Shown here: in pieces, positions 35,047 to 43,217 of the stretch
Numbering within the stretch: the first letter of the stretch is position 1
Layout: each line of letters opens with the position of its first letter
Assembly: GCA_036655755.1 (NCBI GenBank)
Contig: JAVVPN010000014.1
Coordinates: 1-49,144 of the forward strand
Reading direction: 5' to 3'
DNA from: JAUNSR01 sp036655755
Lineage (GTDB): Bacteria; Bacteroidota; Bacteroidia; Bacteroidales; JAUNSR01
Length of the DNA stretch: 49,144 nucleotides
Notes under the pieces: model-generated
Database searches by the model: none
What the model was told of the DNA's origin: nothing
What the model saw: the letters and a program-made list of their open reading frames with translations, nothing else
Made by a program: the position numbers and the translations under genes

Positions 35047-35703
35047 TTATTGAGCCTCATCAATCATTTGCTGATTCGGGGTAATCCATATTTCAACTCT
35101 GCGGTTATCGGCACGTCCGGCTGCAGTCATATTTGTTGCAACAGGATTAGTCCAACCTTTACCAATCGCTTTCATACGGGTTGCATCAACACCCTGTTTT
35201 ACAAGATAATCCATAACATTCTGAGCGCGTTGCATAGACAAATCGAGGTTATCTTCAGCATTTCCGGTATGACTTGCATAGCCAACGATTGTAACATCCG
35301 TTTCCGGGAAATTTTGCAGGTTGGCAGCCAGTTTACTCAGCACTTTGTCTGCTTTCGGACTTAGCATAGCTGATCCGGTCTGAAACAAAACAGAGTCGTT
35401 CAATCCCAATTGGATAGCATCTAATCCATTATCTGCGGGCATAAAACCAACAGATACCAAAGTATCGGTCTGATCGGCATCCACTTCAATAATTTCCCAA
35501 CCGTTTACAAGTTCAGCCTGCTGAGTTTTCATCTGATCGCTCAAGGTAGAGCTTACTTCCATGGTAACAGGGGTTACCAACACCACGCCGATTACTGTAT
35601 CCGGAGTTTGTGGAGTAACAGGAGCCTGGAAAACAGGAGCAGCAGTCATCATTGTCAATCCGCCGCTAATTGCGATAATCATTGTTAAAAGTCTCTTTTT
35701 CAT
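35047..35703 (-). CDS. OmpA-family peptidoglycan-binding protein
   Basis: This 218-residue protein starts MKKRLLTMIIAISGGLTMMT with a signal peptide cleaved near TAA. A Thr/Pro/Val-rich linker follows, and then the OmpA C-terminal domain (about 100-212): VLFQTGSAMLSPKADKVLSK, the diaminopimelate-binding TIVGYASHTGNAEDNLDLSM and QRAQNVMDYLVKQGV. The domain tethers outer-membrane or periplasmic proteins to peptidoglycan. There is no beta-barrel; the N-terminal 75 residues are unassigned. I chose ATG 35703 over the adjacent GTG 35706. Convergent genes are absent; a strong terminator follows. Confidence 0.9.
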   Translation of the reverse strand: MKKRLLTMIIAISGGLTMMTAAPVFQAPVTPQTPDTVIGVVLVTPVTMEVSSTLSDQMKTQQAELVNGWEIIEVDADQTDTLVSVGFMPADNGLDAIQLGLNDSVLFQTGSAMLSPKADKVLSKLAANLQNFPETDVTIVGYASHTGNAEDNLDLSMQRAQNVMDYLVKQGVDATRMKAIGKGWTNPVATNMTAAGRADNRRVEIWITPNQQMIDEAQ

Positions 35704-35812
35704 CACTTCAAATTCAATTAGTTTGTTTTTATAAGAAAGAATCTATTTCCTCTTATGCTTCACTAAAAACAGGAATGAGCCCTATCTGGTTCACATTTAT
35801 ACTATAAAATTG

Positions 35813-35820
35813 TACCTTTA
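35813..35820 (+). promoter_or_regulatory. -7-like element upstream of the 35837 gene
   Basis: TACCTTTA is one base off TAnnTTTG and ends 17 bases before the ATG at 35837. No good -33 element was seen. Confidence 0.35.
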
Positions 35821-35836
35821 CAAAAAAATATTAGCT

Positions 35837-36403
35837 ATGGAAAAGATCGAATATTACAATCAGTTTGAACAGAAAGTTGCTGAAACATTGCTCAAACAAT
35901 GTAAAGAAAAAGGATATATCGGCGATCATCTGCTGGAAGTGGAAGAACTCGAAGAAAAATGGCATGAGATGGCTCCTGAATACATGGTGCATGCCGTTCC
36001 GGAAATTGCAAAATACCCGATGGTAGCTATTGCGTGGGCTGCCTACCTGGGTATGGGACTGGCTGCGGCTTGGGATGGCGACTGGAAAACCTACGCCGAT
36101 AAGAAAGATATTTATCAGGAATTCGTAGGGCCACGTGGCTTTGACTACATGGATGAGTACATCATGGAAAAATACTTAGGAATCAAACCCGACTCGCAGG
36201 AGTTTAAGGATATTGCTGGTTTCTATCAGCAATTGGCCGAAACGGCTCTTACCATGATCCGGAAAGAAAATATCGAGCCGCAAAGCGTAGAGGCATTCCA
36301 TATTTTTGCCCGCACGGTAAAAATATTCTTCCGCATCGGCGTATCGGTTGCGCTGAAAATGCTCGGATACAAATATGAAAAGATGACGTTGCCGGAAGCA
36401 TGA
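35837..36403 (+). CDS. Conserved helical hypothetical protein
   Basis: This 188-residue cytoplasmic protein starts MEKIEYYNQFEQKVAETLLK and is acidic and almost entirely helical, with hydrophobic helices (VAIAWAAYLGMGLAAAWDGD near 58-77) and no signal peptide. I do not recognise the family, but the orderly helix pattern and good codon use show a real gene. Its TGA overlaps the ATG of the RluA-like gene (ATGA, 36400-36403), so the two are translated together. It may therefore work with that pseudouridine synthase. ATG 35837 was chosen over TTG 35810. Confidence 0.75.
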   Translation: MEKIEYYNQFEQKVAETLLKQCKEKGYIGDHLLEVEELEEKWHEMAPEYMVHAVPEIAKYPMVAIAWAAYLGMGLAAAWDGDWKTYADKKDIYQEFVGPRGFDYMDEYIMEKYLGIKPDSQEFKDIAGFYQQLAETALTMIRKENIEPQSVEAFHIFARTVKIFFRIGVSVALKMLGYKYEKMTLPEA

Positions 36404-38022
36404 GAATACATTATTTCCATACACCCATTTCCCATATTGAGCTTCCCTCAAAGTTTACCTATCCATTTCATTATAAACCTCATCCGTTGTGCGAAATCGC
36501 AGCGGATGAGGTGCTTCGTTATTTGGAAAGCCGTAGTGACTGGGCTGAAGAACTTAGCAAAGGGAAGATGTTCGGGGTATTGATTGTCCGTACGGCTGAT
36601 GACCGGATCGGCTATCTGGCCTCCTTTTCCGGGAATCTGGCACATCGTAACGACCACTCTTTTTTCGTTCCTCCCGTTTTCGATTTGCTCTCGCCTACCG
36701 GATTCTTCCGCATAGAAGAAGAAAATATCTCCGAAATCAACCGCAAAATAGAGGCAGCCATCAATAATCCTGACTTTATTCTGTTGCAACAACAATTGGA
36801 AAATACGGTAACCGAAGCAAAAGAAGAAATCACCGCGACAAAAGAGGCTTTCAAAGAAGCAAAGAAAAAGCGCGAGTTACGCCGTACTCAAACGACCGAT
36901 TCGGTTGAGCTGGAAGAGATGATTCGCGAAAGTCAATATCAAAAAGCCGAATTAAAACGACTGGAACGCCGCTGGAAAGAGAATATCTTGGTTTCTGAAG
37001 AGAAACTGCGCCCTCACAAACAGCAAATTGAGCAATTAAAACAGGAGCGTAAAACCCGCTCGGCTCAATTACAACAACAGCTATTCAATTCATTCCGGTT
37101 CTTAAATGCCTGCGGAGAAGAAAAAGAATTGTGCAGCATATTCGAAAAAACTGTACAAAAAACGCCTCCTGCGGGTGCCGGAGAGTGTGCCGGCCCGAAA
37201 CTGCTTCAGTATGCCTATCTCAACCAACTCACTCCGATCGCCATGGCCGAGTTTTGGTGGGGCAATTCGCCTACCACCGAGATTCGCCATCACGGACACT
37301 ATTATCCCGCGTGTAAAGGTAAATGTGAACCCATTCTGACACATATGCTCCGCGGACTGGATGTGGAAGAGAACCCTTTAGCGACACAATCCAATCTACA
37401 ATCCACGCTCGAAGTACTTTTTGAGGATGAATGGTTGATTGCTATCCATAAACCTGCCGGAATGCTATCGGTGCCGGGTAAAAACGGGCATGAATCAGTT
37501 TTCTCAATCTTGCGCTCCCGTTATCCTGCGGCCGAAGGCCCGATGATCGTGCACCGGCTGGACATGGCTACCTCCGGAATCCTGTTATTGGCCAAAACAA
37601 AAGAGGTCCATAAACAACTCCAGGAACAGTTTAAACAACGTAGCATAAAAAAACGCTATATAGCATTACTGAAAGGCTCCATTGCTCAGCCCGATGGAAT
37701 CATTGATCTCCCGCTTGCGCCCGATATTATGAACCGTCCCCGGCAGATGGTTTCGCAACAAAACGGAAAAACGGCAATCACCCATTATCACATAACAGGG
37801 ACTGTGGATGGGAAAACCCGGATTGAATTTTATCCATTAACCGGTCGTACCCATCAATTACGCATACATGCCGCACATATGCTCGGACTGAATGCCCCGA
37901 TTGTCGGCGACGAATTATATGGAAAAAAAGATCAACGTATGTTTCTGCATGCCGAAATGCTCGAATTTCAACATCCGATTACCGGGATACGAATCCATAT
38001 TGAAAAGAAAGCTGATTTTTAA
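36400..38022 (+). CDS. RluA-family pseudouridine synthase with long N-terminal extension
   Basis: This 540-residue protein has its catalytic domain at about 335-540: IVHRLDMATSGILLLAKT (383-400) holds the catalytic Asp388 of RluA enzymes, and PLTGRTHQLRIHAAH near 477-491 is the second conserved motif. The first 330 residues are unusual: a globular part (1-115), a long coiled coil (about 128-228) and a part with GECAGPKLLQYAY (261-273), MAEFWWG (282-288) and HGHYYPACKGKCEPIL (298-313). Long RluA proteins with this N-terminus exist in several phyla. It probably isomerises a uridine in rRNA or tRNA. It is coupled to the upstream gene by a 4-base overlap. Confidence 0.9.
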   Translation: MRIHYFHTPISHIELPSKFTYPFHYKPHPLCEIAADEVLRYLESRSDWAEELSKGKMFGVLIVRTADDRIGYLASFSGNLAHRNDHSFFVPPVFDLLSPTGFFRIEEENISEINRKIEAAINNPDFILLQQQLENTVTEAKEEITATKEAFKEAKKKRELRRTQTTDSVELEEMIRESQYQKAELKRLERRWKENILVSEEKLRPHKQQIEQLKQERKTRSAQLQQQLFNSFRFLNACGEEKELCSIFEKTVQKTPPAGAGECAGPKLLQYAYLNQLTPIAMAEFWWGNSPTTEIRHHGHYYPACKGKCEPILTHMLRGLDVEENPLATQSNLQSTLEVLFEDEWLIAIHKPAGMLSVPGKNGHESVFSILRSRYPAAEGPMIVHRLDMATSGILLLAKTKEVHKQLQEQFKQRSIKKRYIALLKGSIAQPDGIIDLPLAPDIMNRPRQMVSQQNGKTAITHYHITGTVDGKTRIEFYPLTGRTHQLRIHAAHMLGLNAPIVGDELYGKKDQRMFLHAEMLEFQHPITGIRIHIEKKADF

Positions 38023-38125
38023 ATGCTATTTTATGTGAAAACGACTTTATCTCTGTAAACACTTTTTTTAAAGAATCTGTTATGATACAGTTAAAGAACT
38101 ATTCATTAGTTTCGAAATAAAAAAA

Positions 38126-38557
38126 ATGTTGAATAAGTCGATAAGGATAACAGTTTCTGTATTTACATTGACTGGAATCATCAGTTGTATGAGTCTTAAA
38201 AAAACAGATGCTTCCGGTATACTTATTCCGGGGTTTCCAATCTCCGGTATAACCGAAATATTTTTGCAACAATATGCACTGTTGGATAAGAACAGCAGTG
38301 CATATTCATCCGATATTAACCGGTTAGCCCAAACCTACCATCTTAAGACATTACCGGATAAAAACTATGCCCTTTGCGGATTTATTCGCACCGATTCTCT
38401 CTTTGATCCGCAACCCTTACTTCTACAGGGTATCCATCTTGCCCCTCCCATCGGAAATATCCGAACAGTCTGTATTCCCCTTTCCCAACTCGATTTCTTT
38501 TTTACTCAACCTCATATATCTTATTTCGAAGCCAATATGCCGGTCGAACCTTTATGA
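38126..38557 (+). CDS. Lipoprotein resembling a free-standing subtilisin propeptide
   Basis: This 143-residue protein has a lipoprotein signal with the lipobox GIISC (Cys21). Residues 86-122 (FIRTDSLFDPQPLLLQG to IPLSQL) align without gaps to residues 77-113 of the adjacent protease's pro-region: the FxR, QG and IP-x-x-QL landmarks all fall at the same spacing, and 11 of 37 residues are identical by my count. The protein thus looks like a propeptide/inhibitor (I9-like) domain anchored in a membrane. The gene precedes the protease gene by 21 bases on the same strand. A -7-like TAGTTTCG lies at 38107-38114, close to the ATG. Confidence 0.65.
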   Translation: MLNKSIRITVSVFTLTGIISCMSLKKTDASGILIPGFPISGITEIFLQQYALLDKNSSAYSSDINRLAQTYHLKTLPDKNYALCGFIRTDSLFDPQPLLLQGIHLAPPIGNIRTVCIPLSQLDFFFTQPHISYFEANMPVEPL

Positions 38558-38578
38558 TGAATTAAAACCATACATGAC

Positions 38579-40801
38579 ATGAAAAAAATTACCTTTTTAC
38601 TGATCACCCTTTTCCTATCGTTGCAATTTCAAATAAGCAATGCCATCGTACCTCCTTATAATGAGGCTGAAACAAAATTAAGCAGCTATACCCAATTGGT
38701 CCTTATGGAATACCGGGAAGAGATGCAAAAGAGCAAATCAGCCCAACCCCATATATCTCATGCCAAATCCATTGTAACCAAAGGCACCACAACTTATCTC
38801 AATGCCTTTGTTCGCTTTAATGCGGAAACTGCTATTGAAAAATTAGAGCAACAGGGTGTTATATTTGAAACATTGCTTGATGGAATCGCAACTTGTCTCA
38901 TTCCCATTGATCAACTTGAAGATATAAAAGCGATCGAAAGTGTAACGGGCATTGAGGTTTCTCAGCCGGTATACGCGAACCTCGACTCTGTCAGAAGATG
39001 CTCGAATATTACTGCGGTCCAACAGGGATTGGCTCCTCTTAACAAGAGCTATCAGGGAAACGGTGTTATTGTCGGAGTTGTGGATGAAGGATTCGATTTT
39101 ACACATCCCAATTATTATGACAAATCCGGCACAAATTACCGTGTAAAAAAGGCATGGGTACAAAAAGCTACCTCAGGCACACCTCCGGCTAATTATACAA
39201 GCGGGGCAGAATACACTACTCCGGCAACTATTCAAGCCGTTCAGACTGATAATGTACAGAAAACACATGGCACACATACCAGCGGCATAGCAGCAGGAAG
39301 CGGATACGGAACAAACTTTACCGGAATCGCACCCGCAAGCGATATCATTCTGGTAGCAACCGATATGAGCACTACGGGAATTGTAAATGGAGTGCAATAC
39401 ATTGCAGATCAAGCCAAAGGTGCAGCCAAACCATGTGTGATTAATTTAAGTCTCGGCTCGCAAGTTGGCCCGCACGACGGAACCAGTCTGGCAGATGCCG
39501 CCTTAAACCAAATATCGGCTCCCGGCACCATTATTGTAGGAGCCGCCGGCAATAGTGGAGAGAGCCCCATTCATATTCAAAAACAGTTTGTTGCAAATAC
39601 GAAAGATAGTATAATCACCGTGCTTTCTCCGGCTGCTCCATCAATAAATGTCATGTATTCTGATATCTGGGCCCGTAATAATACACCTTTCTCCGTACAG
39701 GTATTGGTTTATAATACCGAACAAAATGCTTATACTTCCCGCACGAGTGTTTATCCGGTAAACAGCCAGTCGGCCCAAATGATGCTCTATACAGCAAGTT
39801 CGGCCTATCAAATTACATTTATAAACCAGCTATACAGCGGAAACGGATGTTTCAACTCGCTGGTTCAGATAATCGGACAAGATGGTTTTAACAGCACAGA
39901 ACAAATCGTTATCAAAGTGATTAATAATCAGGAGTCCGTTGTTAATCTATGGGCTACTAACGGGTTATTCTCGAATTCGGGATATGCCAACTTTACGGCC
40001 GGCGATACCAATTATACAGTTGGTGAAGTTGGGGGAGTTGGTGAAGAAGTGATCAGTGTAGGCGCTTATGCCACAAAACTGAGATGGCATCCGCTCAGCT
40101 ATACCAATCCGGGCATGGATCAAATATATGAAGGATCCCCAACACTCTATACCATTGCACCATTTTCTAGTAAAGGGCCAACTGCCGATAATAGAATAAA
40201 GCCGGACATTTCGGCTCCCGGATTTGGGGTAGTTTCAGGGTTTAACAGTTACAATGCGTCTTATGGATATAGTAATCTTCAAACCGTAGCTTCTTTCAAA
40301 TTTAAAAACCGCACTTATTATTGGGGTATCGATCAGGGCACATCGATGGCTTGTCCGGTTGTAGCGGGCACGATTGCACTTTGGCTAGAAGCGAACCCTA
40401 CATTGACTTCCGATCAGATCAAAGATATTTTTTCGGAACATGCATTCGATCCGGCTACAACACGCTCATTGACCAAAAATAATATTTATGGATGGGGCAA
40501 GCTGGATGCTCTCTCTGGCATGCAAGAAGCTATTGCATTGAACCTGTCGCCCGTTTCCGAACCCGACCCTGTACTTTCTGTTTATCCGAATCCGAGCACA
40601 GGATCTTTCAGAATCAGCACGAAAGAACCCATTCATAAAATAGAGATCTCAGATTTGTCAGGACGCCATATCCTCGAGCAGCAGTTTTCAGATTCTCGCC
40701 GGGAATATGAAGTAAAACTACATCAGGCAACGCCCGGAATCTATCTGATTTCTGTCTTGGCCGAAAATAAAACGATTACGTCGAAAGTAGTTATTTATTA
40801 A
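38579..40801 (+). CDS. T9SS-secreted subtilisin-like serine protease (S8)
   Basis: This 740-residue protein has a signal peptide (residues 1-22), a pro-region (about 60-140, with the propeptide-like strand pattern FVR...QQG...IPIDQL), an S8 catalytic domain (about 155-660) and a T9SS type A sorting domain (LSVYPNPSTGSFRIST, last 75 residues). The triad is Asp169 in VGVVDEGFDFTHP, His230 in THGTHTSG and Ser589 in GTSMACPVVAG. An inserted beta domain lies between His and Ser (about 340-480). It should be activated by removal of the pro-region and exported to the cell surface. It follows the propeptide-like lipoprotein gene and is 21 bases before the arcD-like gene. Confidence 0.93.
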   Translation: MKKITFLLITLFLSLQFQISNAIVPPYNEAETKLSSYTQLVLMEYREEMQKSKSAQPHISHAKSIVTKGTTTYLNAFVRFNAETAIEKLEQQGVIFETLLDGIATCLIPIDQLEDIKAIESVTGIEVSQPVYANLDSVRRCSNITAVQQGLAPLNKSYQGNGVIVGVVDEGFDFTHPNYYDKSGTNYRVKKAWVQKATSGTPPANYTSGAEYTTPATIQAVQTDNVQKTHGTHTSGIAAGSGYGTNFTGIAPASDIILVATDMSTTGIVNGVQYIADQAKGAAKPCVINLSLGSQVGPHDGTSLADAALNQISAPGTIIVGAAGNSGESPIHIQKQFVANTKDSIITVLSPAAPSINVMYSDIWARNNTPFSVQVLVYNTEQNAYTSRTSVYPVNSQSAQMMLYTASSAYQITFINQLYSGNGCFNSLVQIIGQDGFNSTEQIVIKVINNQESVVNLWATNGLFSNSGYANFTAGDTNYTVGEVGGVGEEVISVGAYATKLRWHPLSYTNPGMDQIYEGSPTLYTIAPFSSKGPTADNRIKPDISAPGFGVVSGFNSYNASYGYSNLQTVASFKFKNRTYYWGIDQGTSMACPVVAGTIALWLEANPTLTSDQIKDIFSEHAFDPATTRSLTKNNIYGWGKLDALSGMQEAIALNLSPVSEPDPVLSVYPNPSTGSFRISTKEPIHKIEISDLSGRHILEQQFSDSRREYEVKLHQATPGIYLISVLAENKTITSKVVIY

Positions 40802-40822
40802 ATCCATCAATCCCCATGCCTT

Positions 40823-42253
40823 ATGCTACATGCTAAAAATTTACTGAGCCTCCCTTCGCTCACGGCAATTGTTTTTAGCTCAATGATCGGAGCCGGCATC
40901 TATAATATTCCACAAAACATGGCTGCCGGCGCAGCGTTGGGTCCCATTATTTTATCGTGGATTTTATCGGGCATAGGTATTCTGTTTCTGGTACTCACCT
41001 TTAAGATTCTGGCCACGGTAAAACCGGAGCTGAATGCAGGTATCTATCAGTATGCACAGGTGGGCTTCGGCAATTATATCGGTTTTAATATTGCATGGGG
41101 ATATTGGCTTTGCGCCGCAATGGGAAATGTGGCGCTGGCCGTTATGCTGAACGACTCGTTAGGGTACTTCTTTCCCGAACTGCTGGCACACGGATGGATA
41201 AGCATTCTGTTCATGTCTTCGCTGATATGGATAATATTTGCCATTATTTTGGCCGGCGTAAAAGAGGCGGCCATACTCAATCTGATCGTCTCTATCGTAA
41301 AATTTGCCTCTATTACAGCGATTATCATTCTGCTTATCGCATTCTTCAAACTCGATTTGATGAAAACCGATTTCTGGGGATCAGCTACCCTTTCCGCCTC
41401 ATTCGGCGAACAGCTGCGTAGCACAATGCTCGTAACGCTATGGTGCTTCATCGGTGTTGAAGGAGCCGTCGTCATTGGCGAAAGAGCAAAAAGCGCAAGC
41501 GATATCGGAAAGGCTACGATCATGGGATTTATCCTGGCACTTATTCTTTATATGCTGATCAATATATTGTCGTTTGGTATTATGCGACAGTCTGAATTGG
41601 CCAATTTGCCAAATCCGTCGGTAGCGTATGTACTTGAAAGCGCCGTCGGCAAATGGGGATTGATTTATGTAATCGGGTGTATCGTAGTATCCATTCTCGG
41701 AGGATGGATTTCGTGGACCATCCTATGCGTACAGGTTCCATTCACCGCTGCCCAGGCAAAAATTCTACCAAAGCGGTTTCTGAAAGAGAACAAAAAAGAA
41801 TCGCCGGTTTTCTCATTACTCATTTCAAGCCTGCTCATGCAAGCCTTTATCTTTTTGGTGGCAACAGCCAAATCGGTGTATATGGCAGCAATTGAAATCA
41901 CGGGGGTAATGATTTTGCCCGCTTATTTCTTTTGCGGACTTTATCTTACAAAAATTGCTTTTCAGGGTGACATTCCGGTAGCCGAACGTAAACATCTGCA
42001 TTATTATAAAGTAATCGGCATCCTTTCGTCCCTATTCTGTTTATGGCTATTATACGCAGGCGGATTATTATTACTGCTTATCACCTCTATCTTTTACCTG
42101 TTGGGAATTTGGTGGTATATTGAGGCCAGGCGTGAAAACAAAGAACCGGAAGAAAAAATATTCTCCCGGTCCGGTTTTGCGGCTGCAGTAGCCATTATCA
42201 TTGCATCGGCTATTTCGGCCGTGATTCTCAGCTTAGGATTGATAAGCTGGTAA
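40823..42253 (+). CDS. arcD: APC-family basic amino-acid antiporter, ArcD-like
   Basis: This 476-residue protein has about 12-13 transmembrane helices and close ArcD-type motifs: SSMIGAGIYNIPQNMA near 19-34, TVKPELNAGIYQYAQVGFGN near 65-84 and FNIAWGYWLCAAMGN near 88-102. Members exchange arginine for ornithine or lysine for cadaverine. No arginine deiminase genes are nearby, so it may simply take up or exchange basic amino acids, perhaps those freed by the upstream protease. Its last 26 bases overlap the 3' end of the convergent DMT transporter gene. Confidence 0.85.
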   Translation: MLHAKNLLSLPSLTAIVFSSMIGAGIYNIPQNMAAGAALGPIILSWILSGIGILFLVLTFKILATVKPELNAGIYQYAQVGFGNYIGFNIAWGYWLCAAMGNVALAVMLNDSLGYFFPELLAHGWISILFMSSLIWIIFAIILAGVKEAAILNLIVSIVKFASITAIIILLIAFFKLDLMKTDFWGSATLSASFGEQLRSTMLVTLWCFIGVEGAVVIGERAKSASDIGKATIMGFILALILYMLINILSFGIMRQSELANLPNPSVAYVLESAVGKWGLIYVIGCIVVSILGGWISWTILCVQVPFTAAQAKILPKRFLKENKKESPVFSLLISSLLMQAFIFLVATAKSVYMAAIEITGVMILPAYFFCGLYLTKIAFQGDIPVAERKHLHYYKVIGILSSLFCLWLLYAGGLLLLLITSIFYLLGIWWYIEARRENKEPEEKIFSRSGFAAAVAIIIASAISAVILSLGLISW

Positions 42254-43145
42254 TCTTCTTTTTAATGAGCTTTACCATTGGCTTACCTGCTATGATCAAT
42301 GTAACGGCTACCAAAATCAAAATGATACCCAGAAGGATACGCGGCGTTAGCTGCTCGCCAAAAATCAATACGCCGAAAAATACGGCAGTAACAGGTTCGA
42401 GTGCTCCGAGTATAGCGGTCGGAGTAGATCCGATATACTGAATGGCCAGTGTTATCATGATTAATGAGATCACCGTAGGGAAAAGCCCGAGTGAGGCCGC
42501 ATTGATCCATTGGGGCAAAGTGGTTAACATTTGTAAACCATCGCCATGTGCCAAACGCACCACATAAATCAAGATACCGAAAAGCAGCGCATAAAAAGTC
42601 AGTTTGATTACCGGCATCTCCCGCACTTTCGATTTATTTAGCGATACCATATAAACCGCATACGTTAAAGAAGAAAGCAATACGAAAACAATGCCCGTAG
42701 TGCTTAAGGTTTTGCCTCCCGGCCCCTCATAAAGCAGTCCGATGCCAAACAATGCCAATGCGATACATCCTATGGTTAGCAAAGTGATCTTTTCTTTAAA
42801 AAACACGCCCATAATTACGGCCACCATGACCGGATATATGAACAAGATGGTAGATGCAATTCCCGCATCCATATAGTTGTAACTCTCAAACAAGAATAAC
42901 GATGAAAATGAAAACAATAATCCCAAAATACCTAACGGCAGCAGATCCGATTTATTCACTTTAAAAGGTATCTTCTTCCATTTCATCAATACACCCAACA
43001 ATGCGATCGCAAGTAGGTAACGATAAAATAAAACGGAATCCGTACCGATACCCTCTTTATAGAGCGGAAGGGCAAATAAGGGATTCATCCCATAAGTTAC
43101 TGCGGCAATAATGCCATAAATAAATCCTTTTGTTTTCAGGTTCAT
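42228..43145 (-). CDS. EamA/DMT-superfamily transporter
   Basis: This 305-residue protein has ten helices in two EamA repeats; VIMGVFFKEKITLLTIGCIA ends the first and VFFGVLIFGEQLTPRILLGI the second, with the typical acidic residue after the penultimate helix. The substrate is unknown. ATG 43145 (MNLKTKGF) was chosen; upstream in-frame codons precede a -7 element. It is not closely similar to the other DMT gene in the window beyond the family pattern. Its 3' end overlaps the arcD-like gene by 26 bases. Confidence 0.9.
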   Translation of the reverse strand: MNLKTKGFIYGIIAAVTYGMNPLFALPLYKEGIGTDSVLFYRYLLAIALLGVLMKWKKIPFKVNKSDLLPLGILGLLFSFSSLFLFESYNYMDAGIASTILFIYPVMVAVIMGVFFKEKITLLTIGCIALALFGIGLLYEGPGGKTLSTTGIVFVLLSSLTYAVYMVSLNKSKVREMPVIKLTFYALLFGILIYVVRLAHGDGLQMLTTLPQWINAASLGLFPTVISLIMITLAIQYIGSTPTAILGALEPVTAVFFGVLIFGEQLTPRILLGIILILVAVTLIIAGKPMVKLIKKKITSLSILS

Positions 43146-43167
43146 CTCGTTTGCATTTAAAATCGTG

Positions 43168-43175
43168 CAAAAGTA
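43168..43175 (-). promoter_or_regulatory. -7 element of the DMT gene at 42228
   Basis: On the minus strand this reads TACTTTTG, an exact TAnnTTTG match, 22 bases before the ATG at 43145. The spacing gives a start of transcription near 43164. Confidence 0.5.
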
Positions 43176-43189
43176 CACCTAAAAACAAA

Positions 43190-43211
43190 ACTCCGGCTGT
43201 TACACCGGAGT
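43190..43211 (-). terminator. Terminator of the hcp gene
   Basis: ACTCCGG (43190-43196) pairs with CCGGAGT (43205-43211) around an 8-base loop, with A-rich DNA on the left that gives a U-rich tail to minus-strand RNA. It lies 7 bases past the hcp stop codon. Confidence 0.75.
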
Positions 43212-43217
43212 AATTTT

